Positions 25,930-34,587 of a stretch of DNA of 64,000 bases are shown here, piece by piece. Made by a program: the position numbers and the translations under genes. The DNA lies in the NCBI GenBank assembly GCA_039822105.1, contig JBCBMW010000009.1, forward strand, positions 67,069 to 131,068, in the 5' to 3' direction. The first letter of the stretch is position 1; each line of letters opens with the position of its first letter. Source of the DNA: Parvularcula sp039822105 (lineage in GTDB: Bacteria; Pseudomonadota; Alphaproteobacteria; Caulobacterales; Parvularculaceae). Under the pieces are notes generated by a model, which searched no databases, was not told where the DNA came from, and worked only from the letters and a program-made list of their open reading frames with translations.

Positions 25930-26903
25930 GTGTCGCGGTCGCTGCCATAGGTCATCTCAAGGAAGACATCTTCAAGGTCGGCTTCGACCGTGGAGATGTC
26001 CTTCACCCGAATGCCTGCGGCACTGACGCCGGAGAGGATGTCCGAGACATGGGTCACGGATGGGCGGTAATCGATATAGAGATTGCCGTCCTCTTTCACC
26101 GTCGCCCCATCCATTTGCTCTGCACGCGTTTTATCGATCGCTGTTTCGGGGGTGACCATCAGCGTCTTGCGGTCGAGACTTTTGATGAGCTCATCCTTCG
26201 GCTTCACGGTGACGACATCGCCGCGGTGGATGATGCCGATCGTGTCGCAAAGCTCTTGCGCCTCTTCAAGATAGTGCGTGGTCAGAATAACGGTAACCCC
26301 GCGGTGATGCATCTCCATCACCTGATCCCAGAGCTGCCGGCGAAGCTCGATATCCACGCCCGCCGTGGGCTCATCGAGGATCAGAACCGGCGGATCATGC
26401 ACCATCGCCTTGGCCACGAGCAGGCGCCGCTTCATCCCGCCGGAGAGGGTGCGGACATAGGCGTCGGCTTTGTCCTCAAGCCCCAAGGACTTCAGGATCT
26501 CCATCGTCCGCCGCTTGGACCGCGGCACGCCGTAAAGTCCGGCTTGAATCTCCAAGCCCTCTTTGGGCGTGAAGAACACATCCGTGGAGATCTCCTGCGG
26601 CACCACGCCAATGGAGGCGCGGGACTGCCGCGGGTTCTTGTCGATGTCGAAGCCCCAGATCTTCGCCGTGCCGCTGGTCTTGGTGACGAGCCCGGCGAGG
26701 ATGTTGATGAAGGTCGATTTGCCAGCGCCGTTGGGCCCCAGAAGCCCAAACACCGAGCCGCGCGGCACGTCGAGGTCGATGCCCTTAAGCGCCTCTTTTG
26801 GCGGCTGTCCCTTGGCCCCCTTATAGGTCTTGGTCAGGCCCCGGGCGGAGATGGCAGCGTCGGTGGTGGTCACGGTCGAGATGGGACCAGAATCGTCAGG
26901 CAT
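25926..26903 (-). CDS. ABC transporter ATP-binding protein (ABC-2 exporter type)
   Basis: ATPase subunit of 325 residues. Walker A GPNGAGKS at 56-63, signature LSGGMKRRLLVAKAM at about 158-172, Walker B LILDEPTAGVD, and H-loop VILTTHYLEEAQ mark a YadG/DrrA-like ABC-2 exporter ATPase; a C-terminal extension of about 80 residues follows the nucleotide-binding domain. The ATG at 26901-26903 lies nine bases after GGAGGAG; ATG 26910-26912 is possible. No permease gene adjoins it in the window, so its membrane partner is unknown. It is divergent from the zf-CHCC gene, about 80 bp apart. Confidence 0.9.
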   Translation of the reverse strand: MPDDSGPISTVTTTDAAISARGLTKTYKGAKGQPPKEALKGIDLDVPRGSVFGLLGPNGAGKSTFINILAGLVTKTSGTAKIWGFDIDKNPRQSRASIGVVPQEISTDVFFTPKEGLEIQAGLYGVPRSKRRTMEILKSLGLEDKADAYVRTLSGGMKRRLLVAKAMVHDPPVLILDEPTAGVDIELRRQLWDQVMEMHHRGVTVILTTHYLEEAQELCDTIGIIHRGDVVTVKPKDELIKSLDRKTLMVTPETAIDKTRAEQMDGATVKEDGNLYIDYRPSVTHVSDILSGVSAAGIRVKDISTVEADLEDVFLEMTYGSDRDT

Positions 26904-26982
26904 AGGCCCCATCTCCTCCCCCTTCGCCCTGCGGTCAATGTCCGCCTTGCCAAGGACGGCAGCGCCGAGGCATAGGGGGCTT

Positions 26983-27240
26983 ATGGCTACGCAACTCCCC
27001 GCCCACAAAGAGCGCCGCGACATCGATCAGATCTTGAAAGAGGTCGTGCATAACCCTGGCGCGGTGGAGGTCGTGTTCGTGAACAACCGTCGGCAAGCCT
27101 GCATGGGCCCTGGCGGCCCCCTTGGCCATCCGCTCGTCTACTATACGATCGGCGAGAAGGGTTATGTCGAGTGCATGTATTGCGACCGCGTCTTTGTTTA
27201 TGACGAAGAGCGGGCTGGCGAGACGATCACCCAGGTCTAA
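26983..27240 (+). CDS. zf-CHCC domain protein
   Basis: Small zinc-binding protein of 85 residues. The ACMGPGGPLGHPLVYY ... YVECMYCDRVFVY arrangement gives one Cys, one His and two more Cys, the CHCC finger shared with the NDUFS6 13 kDa accessory subunit of mitochondrial complex I and its alphaproteobacterial relatives. A role with respiratory complex I is likely from family knowledge but nothing adjacent here confirms it. ATG 26983 is chosen because the longer frame overlaps the divergent ABC gene. The stop is shared with the next, convergent gene (CTAA at 27237-27240). Confidence 0.88.
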   Translation: MATQLPAHKERRDIDQILKEVVHNPGAVEVVFVNNRRQACMGPGGPLGHPLVYYTIGEKGYVECMYCDRVFVYDEERAGETITQV

Positions 27241-27782
27241 CGGGCGCGCAGGATCTCGTCGCGCAAGGATCCAGGCCTGCGGCTGTGAAAGCGCCGCATC
27301 GCCCAGACAAAGACCAGGACCCAAAAAAGCAGCAGGCTGAAGAAGACGAAAAAGCCGCCCCAGCCCTGCAGGATGTATTGCAGGGCATCGAGGTCGGCGT
27401 CGCGGACCAGCTTGATGCCGTCACCTGTGAGCTTGACCTGCTGGGCTGCCGCGGCTGGCTGGGGAATGATCCCTGTCGCTTCCATGAACTGGATAACGAT
27501 GGTGGTGATCCCCAGAACGATGGGCGCGAAGATGAGAAAGATCCCGCCTGCCGCGAAAACGTGCCCCGGCGCCCGCGGCGTCACCACCCGCTCATAGATC
27601 GCGGTGAAGGCGGGTAGCTCGAGCCCTTTGATGAGATCTGGGTCCTGGCGGCCAAGGCGTTCGAACTCAAACTCGGCACCCGCTGCCGCATCGTCGCCAA
27701 TGCGCTTGCGCCACAGACGGTAGAGACCGAACCAGATGCCGAGCACCGCGGCCACGATCGCGTAATAGATAAGAAGACCCAT
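27237..27782 (-). CDS. Three-helix membrane protein, unknown
   Basis: Predicted inner-membrane protein of 181 residues with helices at about 3-22, 77-101 and 141-164 and a cytoplasmic stretch rich in acidic residues between the first two. No recognised domain. It lies 9 bp after the DUF817 gene and seems to be the last gene of a three-gene membrane operon with the TAP-type hydrolase and DUF817 protein. Confidence 0.65.
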   Translation of the reverse strand: MGLLIYYAIVAAVLGIWFGLYRLWRKRIGDDAAAGAEFEFERLGRQDPDLIKGLELPAFTAIYERVVTPRAPGHVFAAGGIFLIFAPIVLGITTIVIQFMEATGIIPQPAAAAQQVKLTGDGIKLVRDADLDALQYILQGWGGFFVFFSLLLFWVLVFVWAMRRFHSRRPGSLRDEILRAR

Positions 27783-27791
27783 ACCCGATCC

Positions 27792-28682
27792 TTAGGCCGC
27801 TGACGCGCCCGCGTCACGTTGCCGTGGCGGATGGATCAATGTGACAAGGACGAAGCTCAAGATCATCAGCAGGAACCAGGCAGGGAACTTCGCCCAACTG
27901 ACCATGCGCCAGCCGTTCTCCTGGTCAGGATAGACCCATGCGCCAGCGAATGTCGCGATGTTCTCAGCGAGGAAAATGAAGAGCGCGACCAGCGCGAAGC
28001 CGAGCAGCATCGGCATCTGGTGACGCCACCGCCAGACCCGGTAGTGGACCCGGGTGCGCGCAAAAAGCGCTGTGGTCGCCGCCATCAGCACGTATCGGAT
28101 ATCGACCGTGTAATGATGGGTGAAGAAGTTGAGATAGATGAGGGCGGCGAGAAGCACTGTCCAACGCCGGCGCGGATAGCTGGTGAACTCAAACTCAAAG
28201 ACGCGAAACACCCGTGCCAGATAGGACCCAACCGACGCGTACATAAAGCCTGAGTAAAGCGGAACCGCGCCGATACGCAGCAGACCTTGATCGGCATACG
28301 TCCAACTGCCCTGGCCGGTCTTGAAGACTTCCATGGCCGTGCCCGTGACGTGAAAGACGAGGATCACGAGCGCCTCTTGCGGCCGCTCCAGTTTGGTGGC
28401 GAGGAACGTGATCTGAATGCCGATGGCATAGATGAGAAGCGCGTCATAGCGCTTCAGCGCGGCGTCCTGTGGCCAGAAGAGACCCGTACCGATGATGCCG
28501 AGGAGCAAGAGCCCGCCAAAGAGGCAGGCCCAAGCCTGTTTGATCCCAAAGACTAAGAACTCCGTGAGCGCGCCCGTGAGCCGTTGGCCCAGTATCGGTT
28601 CTGCGCGCTTTTCAAAAGCCGGAAGCAGGCGCGCCAGGATCTCGTCAACGCGAGATCGCTGGCCCGCCGCGGGTCCGTTCAC
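27792..28682 (-). CDS. DUF817 family integral membrane protein
   Basis: Multipass protein of 296 residues with the marks of DUF817: IKQAWACLFGGLLLLG, GSWTYADQGLLRIGAVPLYS, SGFMYASVGSYLARVFR, YLNFFTHHY and FAGAWVYPDQENGW. It has about eight helices and several conserved His/Trp in loops. Biochemical function is not known for the family. I chose the GTG at 28680-28682, 20 bp after the hydrolase stop; the frame continues to 28778 but that Ser/Ala-rich part overlaps the upstream gene. Confidence 0.87.
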   Translation of the reverse strand: MNGPAAGQRSRVDEILARLLPAFEKRAEPILGQRLTGALTEFLVFGIKQAWACLFGGLLLLGIIGTGLFWPQDAALKRYDALLIYAIGIQITFLATKLERPQEALVILVFHVTGTAMEVFKTGQGSWTYADQGLLRIGAVPLYSGFMYASVGSYLARVFRVFEFEFTSYPRRRWTVLLAALIYLNFFTHHYTVDIRYVLMAATTALFARTRVHYRVWRWRHQMPMLLGFALVALFIFLAENIATFAGAWVYPDQENGWRMVSWAKFPAWFLLMILSFVLVTLIHPPRQRDAGASAA

Positions 28683-28701
28683 GCGAGGGACCTCGCGCCG
28701 T

Positions 28702-30858
28702 TTAGAACGGCAGGAAGTCCCACTGGCTGAAGACGATGGCGAGGGTGATGCTGCTAAGGCCGGTGAGGAGGAAGCCAATCAGCGTTCCTGTCCGCATCGG
28801 CTCACGCAGCCTGACCATCAGAGTCCGTACGACCAGTCCGGCACCTGCGACCGCGCCCGTGAGGACCAGCCATGCGCCGGTGAGGCCCGGCTGCGCCACA
28901 CCTGCGGCGAGGCTTAGCTCCGCTGTCTCATAGGCGACGGCCGCGCCTGCGCCGATCAGCGCCAGACCGGTGATCGTGAGGAACGCGGTGGTGAACGCAA
29001 TCGTCCGTGTTACGACATCGCCGGGCACAAGGCCTGCGACGCCGCTACCGGCCAGAACCCGGGCCACAAACCCGGCCGGCATCAAGATCATCGTCAGGAG
29101 GCTGACGACCGCGGCAAAGCCAAGGATGACAGCTGGCATCACAAGCGCCTTGGGCTCCTGAGTCGCGATATAACCGAACGCCTTCAGCGGCGCGGTGGTC
29201 GTGTGATAGGTGAGATACTTCGGCGCCTCGACACCTTCTTCGAAGCATGAAGCGTCGAGCGCGGAGAGATCCTGTGACGGATCATCAAAGAAGTCGCCAA
29301 GCACTTGGCCTGAGCATTCTGGCATCGACCGCGTTGGGCCGTGACCTGCGTATGGCACCTCAATGTAGCGGCCATTGGTGAAGCCATCGATGATGCGCTC
29401 GGCCAAAGGTGGAGGCGTCACCGGGTCCCACTCGCCGTTGACGATCAGTGTGGGGAGGTCCGTTTGGATCAGCTGATAGTCGGCACGATCCCGCAGCGGC
29501 GCACCACCATCAATGCAGGCCTGGGCCATCGCCGCGGCACCTTCGGGCGTTCCTAACCGCGCCGCAAAGCGAGGGAATTTTGCGGCATCATCGGCAGCTT
29601 CCGCGGCTGCCTGCGCAAAGTATCCGTCATTGCAGCGAAGGACGACGCTCATGCCTTGAGAAATCCCGCCGAACGGGCTGCTGCCTGCAGCGGCGGTAAG
29701 TTTCGAGAGAAGCTCAGTGTCAGGATCTTCAAACAGTGCGAGCACCTGGTCCATCACTGCGGGGATCGCAGGATGGTTGTCCTGCTCGTACATCAGGAAG
29801 AAAGCGAGAAACCCAGCGATCTCGCCGCCGACCACAATCTCGCCCGACGGAAGGGTCTCAAGGTCAGCCGCTTCCAGCGTCAGGGGCTCTATGTCGGCGA
29901 TGGCGTTGAGGCGTTCCTCCAAGCCATCACAGTGCGGATTGTTCGTCTCCGCGCAGCGCTTGAAGATGAGCCCCATATCCCGGTTGATCCATTGGTTCAT
30001 CCGATGAAGGCTACCAATGTCGTTGGGCACGATCGCGTCGATCACCAGGGCTTTGGTGCCTTCGGGGTCCACCTGGGCCACCATCTGGCCGAGGTGGGAA
30101 CCGTAGGAGATGCCCCATACGTTCCACGTGTCAAAACCGAGCGCGCGGCGCAGGGCGCGGACATCCCGCGCATTCTCCACCGTGTTGTAGGCGCTGACAT
30201 CAACACCGCGGCTTTGCGCGCCGAGAAGGCAAGTTCTCATGCGCTCCGCTTGCTGAAGTTCGCCTTCATAAGTCGTGGTGCCTGAATTGAGCTCCGGCCG
30301 GATCGCGCCGTAGAGCGGGCAGAAATCACCGCTCTCGGCGATCCCCCGCTGCTGCAGGACGTAGAGATCACGCTCTTTGACCAGACCGTGCTCCAAAAAG
30401 CGTTCAACATAGCTGGGGATCGAGACACCCGGGCCGCCCGTGAGGTAAACGACCGGATCATCCTTATACGTCAGCTCTTCGTCGTCTTCGGCCTCATAGT
30501 CTTCGAGGGTCGCTTTGGCGTGGATCTTTGCAAAGAGCAGGCGAATGGTTCGGCTCTCTGGGTCCTCGCGGTTCTCCGGCACCTCGATCAGGCCGCAGGT
30601 GACCTCGCCGGTTGTGTAACCCATGCTCGCTTTGAACGGGCAGACCACGTTGATCGGGTCGCTGACTGCGTCGTTGAAGAAAGTTTCGATCGGCGCGACT
30701 TCGGCCAACAGCTCGTCGGCAAGAGCGACATCGGTTTCAACGACGACGTCGCTGACTGCGATCGGTTCAGCGCTCTCGGGCAACGCAGGCTGCGCCGCAT
30801 TGACGCTAGCAGCGCCGAGCAAACTCGCGGCCATCGCCGCCCATACAAACTTGATCAT
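28702..30858 (-). CDS. Exported alpha/beta hydrolase (TAP-like) with C-terminal membrane domain
   Basis: Protein of 718 residues: signal peptide (MIKFVWAAMAASLLGAASVNA), then an alpha/beta hydrolase of the tripeptidyl-aminopeptidase/proline-iminopeptidase type with GGPG oxyanion loop at 141-144, nucleophile S251 in GISYGSHLG, and the TAP-like C-terminal part LIVNGEWDPVTPP (Asp) and PYAGHG (His). After about residue 600 come four to five transmembrane helices, so the catalytic part is held on the periplasmic face. That anchor is unusual for the family. The start is set by the signal peptide. It heads an operon with DUF817 and an unknown membrane protein. Probable exopeptidase or esterase. Confidence 0.85.
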   Translation of the reverse strand: MIKFVWAAMAASLLGAASVNAAQPALPESAEPIAVSDVVVETDVALADELLAEVAPIETFFNDAVSDPINVVCPFKASMGYTTGEVTCGLIEVPENREDPESRTIRLLFAKIHAKATLEDYEAEDDEELTYKDDPVVYLTGGPGVSIPSYVERFLEHGLVKERDLYVLQQRGIAESGDFCPLYGAIRPELNSGTTTYEGELQQAERMRTCLLGAQSRGVDVSAYNTVENARDVRALRRALGFDTWNVWGISYGSHLGQMVAQVDPEGTKALVIDAIVPNDIGSLHRMNQWINRDMGLIFKRCAETNNPHCDGLEERLNAIADIEPLTLEAADLETLPSGEIVVGGEIAGFLAFFLMYEQDNHPAIPAVMDQVLALFEDPDTELLSKLTAAAGSSPFGGISQGMSVVLRCNDGYFAQAAAEAADDAAKFPRFAARLGTPEGAAAMAQACIDGGAPLRDRADYQLIQTDLPTLIVNGEWDPVTPPPLAERIIDGFTNGRYIEVPYAGHGPTRSMPECSGQVLGDFFDDPSQDLSALDASCFEEGVEAPKYLTYHTTTAPLKAFGYIATQEPKALVMPAVILGFAAVVSLLTMILMPAGFVARVLAGSGVAGLVPGDVVTRTIAFTTAFLTITGLALIGAGAAVAYETAELSLAAGVAQPGLTGAWLVLTGAVAGAGLVVRTLMVRLREPMRTGTLIGFLLTGLSSITLAIVFSQWDFLPF

Positions 30859-30933
30859 GACCCCGCTCCATCCAGCACTCTCGTTGTGGAAACTAGAACG
30901 AAGAACGTTAACCGACAACGATAAACGATAAAT

Positions 30934-31503
30934 TCACGCGGGATCAGCGCGAAGTTTTTGAAGTGCGTCCTTGATGGCGTCGGCCAGCTCTTTCCGCTCC
31001 TCGGGCGCCAGGAAGCTGCCAAGCACCAGCGTCTTGCCTTTTTCGATCAGTTTGAGCTGCGTTGCGTGCTCCACCGGCTCGTCGATGTCGACGCGGGTCC
31101 AGAACGGCGAGAGTTTCCACCGGGTCTCATGGCCAGACGGCAAGACACGGCTGATCCAGAGCGCATCATCGGTCAGCATCACCCGCTCGTGCCGCCGCCC
31201 TTGGGCGTAGGAGGCCTGAAAAGCAGCCCAGACGATCAAGATGTCGACACCGCAGAAAAAGGCCACCGGCCACGCGCCCAAGGTGAAATAGATGAGAGCG
31301 TTCATCAGGTTGACGCCGACGACCACGGCCAGCACCCGGCGGAACCCGTCTGGCGATAGCGATCGGTTCGGAAAGAGGAGGGCGTGGAACCGGAAATCGT
31401 CCTCGGCGGCCACCGGATCAGGGCCGACAAGTGTCGTTTTGCCCACCGCCGTGGGGGGCATCGTTTCAATGATCGGTTTTGCCACCATCCCAGGCACAAT
31501 CAT
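30934..31503 (-). CDS. DUF2244 family membrane protein
   Basis: Integral membrane protein of about 189 residues with two close hydrophobic helices (about 58-100) preceded by a FRFHALLFPNRSLSPDGF motif and followed by a soluble DUF2244 domain with the WISRVLPSGHETRWKLSPFW strand pattern. In alphaproteobacteria such genes often sit near cytochrome oxidase genes; none is visible here. The start is uncertain: ATG 31501-31503 is taken, with further in-frame starts at 31524 and 31488. Confidence 0.82.
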   Translation of the reverse strand: MIVPGMVAKPIIETMPPTAVGKTTLVGPDPVAAEDDFRFHALLFPNRSLSPDGFRRVLAVVVGVNLMNALIYFTLGAWPVAFFCGVDILIVWAAFQASYAQGRRHERVMLTDDALWISRVLPSGHETRWKLSPFWTRVDIDEPVEHATQLKLIEKGKTLVLGSFLAPEERKELADAIKDALQKLRADPA

Positions 31504-31616
31504 CGCGAGCGGCTCGCGGCGCAAGGTCGCGAGTTGTCGCGTCGGAAGCTAAGTGTTTCTTCAACACGTAAACGTATCGTCGGTATCCAAATTCTTCTGG
31601 TGAGGGGAGTGGGGCG

Positions 31617-32120
31617 ATGACGTGTGATCTCAACAGCGCGCTGGGTGATGCGCTTTTTCTCAAAGTGATTGGTGAGGACACGGACGTGATCCTCAGCATG
31701 GTGCGCAACAGCCGTGACTGTTTCAAGCTTCTGTCCGCTGACGGATATCTCTTGTTTCTCAATGATCACGGCCTGGAAGTGATGGAGATTGATGATCGGG
31801 CCGTGGTGCTCGACGCCAAGTGGTCATCGCTATGGCCGAAGGATCAGCAAGACCTGATTGACCAGGCCGTGGCCAAAGCCGCCTTGGGCAGCTCAGTGCG
31901 GTTTGAGGCGCGATGCCCAACGGCGAAGGGCCGCGAGTCTTATTGGGACGTGGTGATCACTCCTGTCACCAACATCGAAGGCGAGATCGTGCAGCTCTTG
32001 GCCGTCTCCCGCGACATCACGCACCGCATCCAGCTTGAGGAGCAGCTGCGTGAGCGCGAGGCTGAGCTTGAGCGCCTCCTTCTGCGGGAACGACACAAAG
32101 AGCTCTATCAAACCGCTTAG
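31617..32120 (+). CDS. Stand-alone PAS domain protein
   Basis: Soluble protein of 167 residues: a short helix, one PAS domain (about 24-110, SADGYLLFLNDHGLEVMEID) with a PAC segment (VVITPVTNIEGEIVQLLAVSRDITHR), then a basic/acidic helix (about 134-165) that would be the start of a signalling coiled coil. No kinase, cyclase or DNA-binding output domain follows; the stop is clear and the next gene is unrelated. Such lone sensors act by dimerising with a partner. ATG 31617 follows GAGGGGAG. Confidence 0.83.
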   Translation: MTCDLNSALGDALFLKVIGEDTDVILSMVRNSRDCFKLLSADGYLLFLNDHGLEVMEIDDRAVVLDAKWSSLWPKDQQDLIDQAVAKAALGSSVRFEARCPTAKGRESYWDVVITPVTNIEGEIVQLLAVSRDITHRIQLEEQLREREAELERLLLRERHKELYQTA

Positions 32121-32169
32121 GCCACTGCCTCTTTGCCTTGCAGGCCTTCGGCTGCGCTGCGATTGAGGT

Positions 32170-32186
32170 CCCTGCCAATAGCAGGG
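32170..32186 (+). promoter_or_regulatory. Hairpin covering the ribosome site of the DUF2853 gene
   Basis: CCCTGC and GCAGGG form a six-base stem with loop CAATA. The 3' arm overlaps the GGGAGG ribosome site (32184-32189) of the ATG at 32196, so folding would partly hide it. May be chance. Confidence 0.35.
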
Positions 32187-32195
32187 AGGCCATCC

Positions 32196-32528
32196 ATGGC
32201 TGGACACGAAGAATATCTTGAGAAAATCCAGGCGTATGACGCAGGCGCCAGCGAGGACGTCGTCAAAAGCCTTTACAACCGTATTCGCCTGGCGATCTCC
32301 AACCGCGATGCCGCCACTGTTGCGTGTTCCGACAAAAGTGAGCTGGAGACGATCCGCGACGGGTTCGCCAAGAAAACCCTGGGCCTCGATGCACAGCACT
32401 CAGACGATGAGATCATGGGCGTCTTGGAAAAAGTCTGTGAAGAGATGAAGGGCGATGGCGGCAACAAACACCGTATGGTGTTCTACTACCTTGTCGCCAA
32501 GCACACCGGCACGCTCGAAAAGCTCTAA
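32196..32528 (+). CDS. DUF2853 family protein
   Basis: Small soluble helical protein of 110 residues, matching DUF2853 (alphaproteobacterial, unknown function): EYLEKIQAYDAGASEDVVKSL, ETIRDGFAKKTLGL and NKHRMVFYYLVAKHTGTL. ATG 32196 has the ribosome site GGGAGG seven bases upstream. The TAA stop is shared antisense with the following P-loop ATPase gene (CTAA at 32525-32528). Confidence 0.87.
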   Translation: MAGHEEYLEKIQAYDAGASEDVVKSLYNRIRLAISNRDAATVACSDKSELETIRDGFAKKTLGLDAQHSDDEIMGVLEKVCEEMKGDGGNKHRMVFYYLVAKHTGTLEKL

Positions 32529-33052
32529 GCATCTGGTGGCGGGCCCAATTGCTCAAGAACCCATTGGGCCCGCTCTCCAACGCTCACTTTGGGAAGATCG
32601 GTGAGCTGATAACCCAAGTTCAGGTAGAGGTCTCGAAGCCGTTGGGCCTCACCAGTCGCGGATGCGAAATCGTGCTTTCGCTCGTCATCTTGCGTGAAGA
32701 TCTCTTGCCAGGGCGGCGCGAAGAAAACGGTTCCGTGACATCGCGGTTGACCTTTCAACGTTTCGGGCGCGGCAGGGCCGCCAGCGTCGGACAGGGCTGA
32801 AGCCGCATCGATCAGCCCACGGTCGAAGAACACCCAGCCTGATAAAGTCGCCGCGCGCTGCCTATCAGCGAGGCTCATCCGGATAGCGGCTTCGGCAAAG
32901 CCTTTGAGATCGCGATAGGGATCCGCCAGTCCTTCCCGCATCAGACGTCGTCCAGGCTCCTCAACGACGTGGTGACCGCGTGCAGCAAGCGCATCCAGCA
33001 GCGTGGATTTCCCGCCGCCTGAACACCCAGTGATGATGACAAACCGTTCCAT
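32525..33052 (-). CDS. P-loop AAA-type ATPase/kinase-like protein
   Basis: Protein of 175 residues starting MERFVIITGCSGGGKSTLLDAL with the Walker A GCSGGGKST, then VVEEPGRRLMREGL and FFDRGLIDA, a Walker B-like and Asp-containing pattern seen in the AAA_28 or NadR/nucleoside-kinase-like predicted ATPases. Probable nucleotide or small-molecule kinase, substrate unknown. The start is chosen by the P-loop position and a GGGAGAG site. Divergent from nth, about 57 bp apart. Confidence 0.82.
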   Translation of the reverse strand: MERFVIITGCSGGGKSTLLDALAARGHHVVEEPGRRLMREGLADPYRDLKGFAEAAIRMSLADRQRAATLSGWVFFDRGLIDAASALSDAGGPAAPETLKGQPRCHGTVFFAPPWQEIFTQDDERKHDFASATGEAQRLRDLYLNLGYQLTDLPKVSVGERAQWVLEQLGPPPDA

Positions 33053-33109
33053 GGCGTGATCTCTCCCTTCGCCTGGACAACCCATCGCGCGGCGTTCTAC
33101 CTCCCGCCG

Positions 33110-33832
33110 ATGCCCCGTCAGATGACCAAAGCGCATATCGAGGAGTTCTACCGGCGGCTTCAGGCCCAGGCGCCGGAGCCGGAGACGGAGCTTGAATACG
33201 CCTCACCCTATGAGCTCCTGGTCGCGGTGACCCTGTCCGCCCAAGCCACCGACGTTTCGGTCAACGCGGCGACGCGCAAGCTTTTCCCTGTCGCGAACAC
33301 GCCTAAGGCCATTGCGGCTTTGGGCGCGGACGGGCTGGCTGAGTACATCAAGACCATCGGCCTTTGGCGCAACAAAGCCAAGAACGTCGTCGCGCTCAGC
33401 CAAATCCTGCTCGATGAGTATGACGGAGAGGTTCCGCAAACCCACAAAGAGCTGCAGGCCTTGCCCGGCGTGGGCCGAAAGACCGCCGACGTTGTCCTCA
33501 ACGTCGCCTTCGGCCAGCCGACGATTGCGGTGGATACGCACATCTTCCGAGTATCGAACCGCACAGGGCTCGCGAGCGGCAAGACCGCCGATCAGGTTGC
33601 GGACAAATTACCGAAACGGACGCCAGAGGCTTATCTTCAGCATGCGCATCACTGGTTGATCCTCCACGGCCGCTATGTCTGCAAGGCGAGGACGCCTGAA
33701 TGTTGGCGGTGCGATGTCGAAGACCTTTGCGGCTTCAAACCCAAAACACCGTCTCCTGAAGAACGCGCTGCCGCCGCGCGGGCGACGAAACCGGCCACCA
33801 AAAAAGCAACCAAACGTAAGGCGAAGTCATGA
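33110..33832 (+). CDS. nth: Endonuclease III (DNA glycosylase/AP lyase)
   Basis: Base-excision repair enzyme that removes oxidised pyrimidines. The 240-residue protein has the helix-hairpin-helix LPGVGRKTADVVL with the catalytic Lys, the VDTHIFRVSNR stretch with the catalytic Asp, and the [4Fe-4S] cluster C-x6-C-x2-C-x5-C in CKARTPECWRCDVEDLC. After the cluster there is a Lys/Ala-rich basic tail of about 35 residues, probably DNA-contacting. ATG 33110 or 33122 are both possible. The stop overlaps pyrF as ATGA. Confidence 0.96.
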   Translation: MPRQMTKAHIEEFYRRLQAQAPEPETELEYASPYELLVAVTLSAQATDVSVNAATRKLFPVANTPKAIAALGADGLAEYIKTIGLWRNKAKNVVALSQILLDEYDGEVPQTHKELQALPGVGRKTADVVLNVAFGQPTIAVDTHIFRVSNRTGLASGKTADQVADKLPKRTPEAYLQHAHHWLILHGRYVCKARTPECWRCDVEDLCGFKPKTPSPEERAAAARATKPATKKATKRKAKS

Positions 33833-34515
33833 CAAGCGATACGATCATCACCGCCCTCGATCTTCCGACCGTTGCTGAGGCGGAGGCGCTAACTGAGCGG
33901 ATGGGCGAGGCCGGAACGTTCTACAAAATCGGCTACCAGCTCTTCCCGATTGGCGGCTATGACTTGGTGCGGGGGTTGTCCGAACAAGGAAAGAAAACCT
34001 TCATCGACGCCAAACTTCTCGATATTGGCGTCACCGTGGAGAAGGGCGTCCGCAGCCTTGTGACCTTGGGCGCTGATTTTCTGACGGTGCACGCCGATAC
34101 CGACGCGATCAACGGCGCGGTCCAGGGTAGGGGCGATGACCACCGGCTCAAGATCCTCGCCGTCACGGTGCTGACCAGTTGGGATGAAGCCGTGATCAAG
34201 GAGCACGGTTTGCCTGGGCCGGCCCAGGAGCTTGTGCTCCGCCGCGCAGAGATCGCGAAAAAGGCTGGGGCCGACGGTGTGATTGCAAGCCCGCAGGAAG
34301 CCAAGGCCATCCGCGCTCAGTTCGGCCGGGACTTTCTGATCGTCACCCCAGGCATCAGGCCCGCGGGCGCGGCCAAGGACGACCAAAAGCGCGCTGCTAC
34401 CCCGCGCGCCGCTCTTGATGCGGGGGCGGATCATCTGGTCATCGGTAGGCCGATCACCGCGGCCCTAGACCCTGTCGCGGCACTTCATGCGTTGAACGCG
34501 GAGATCGGCGGCTGA
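33829..34515 (+). CDS. pyrF: Orotidine 5'-phosphate decarboxylase
   Basis: Last step of UMP synthesis. The 228-residue TIM barrel starts IITALDLPTVAEA and has the catalytic DAKLLDIG (D-x-K-x-x-D), the VTVLTS strand, GVIASPQEA and the C-terminal VTPGIRP ... LVIGRPIT phosphate-binding motifs. ATG overlaps the nth stop, so the two are translationally coupled. It belongs to the group of shorter bacterial enzymes. 72 bp of non-coding sequence follow it. Confidence 0.96.
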   Translation: MTSDTIITALDLPTVAEAEALTERMGEAGTFYKIGYQLFPIGGYDLVRGLSEQGKKTFIDAKLLDIGVTVEKGVRSLVTLGADFLTVHADTDAINGAVQGRGDDHRLKILAVTVLTSWDEAVIKEHGLPGPAQELVLRRAEIAKKAGADGVIASPQEAKAIRAQFGRDFLIVTPGIRPAGAAKDDQKRAATPRAALDAGADHLVIGRPITAALDPVAALHALNAEIGG

Positions 34516-34587
34516 CGCTGCCTTTCGCGGTGGCCACCTGACGAACCGGGCCCTACCATCGGAGGTGGCAAGCAGGGGTTCTGATTG

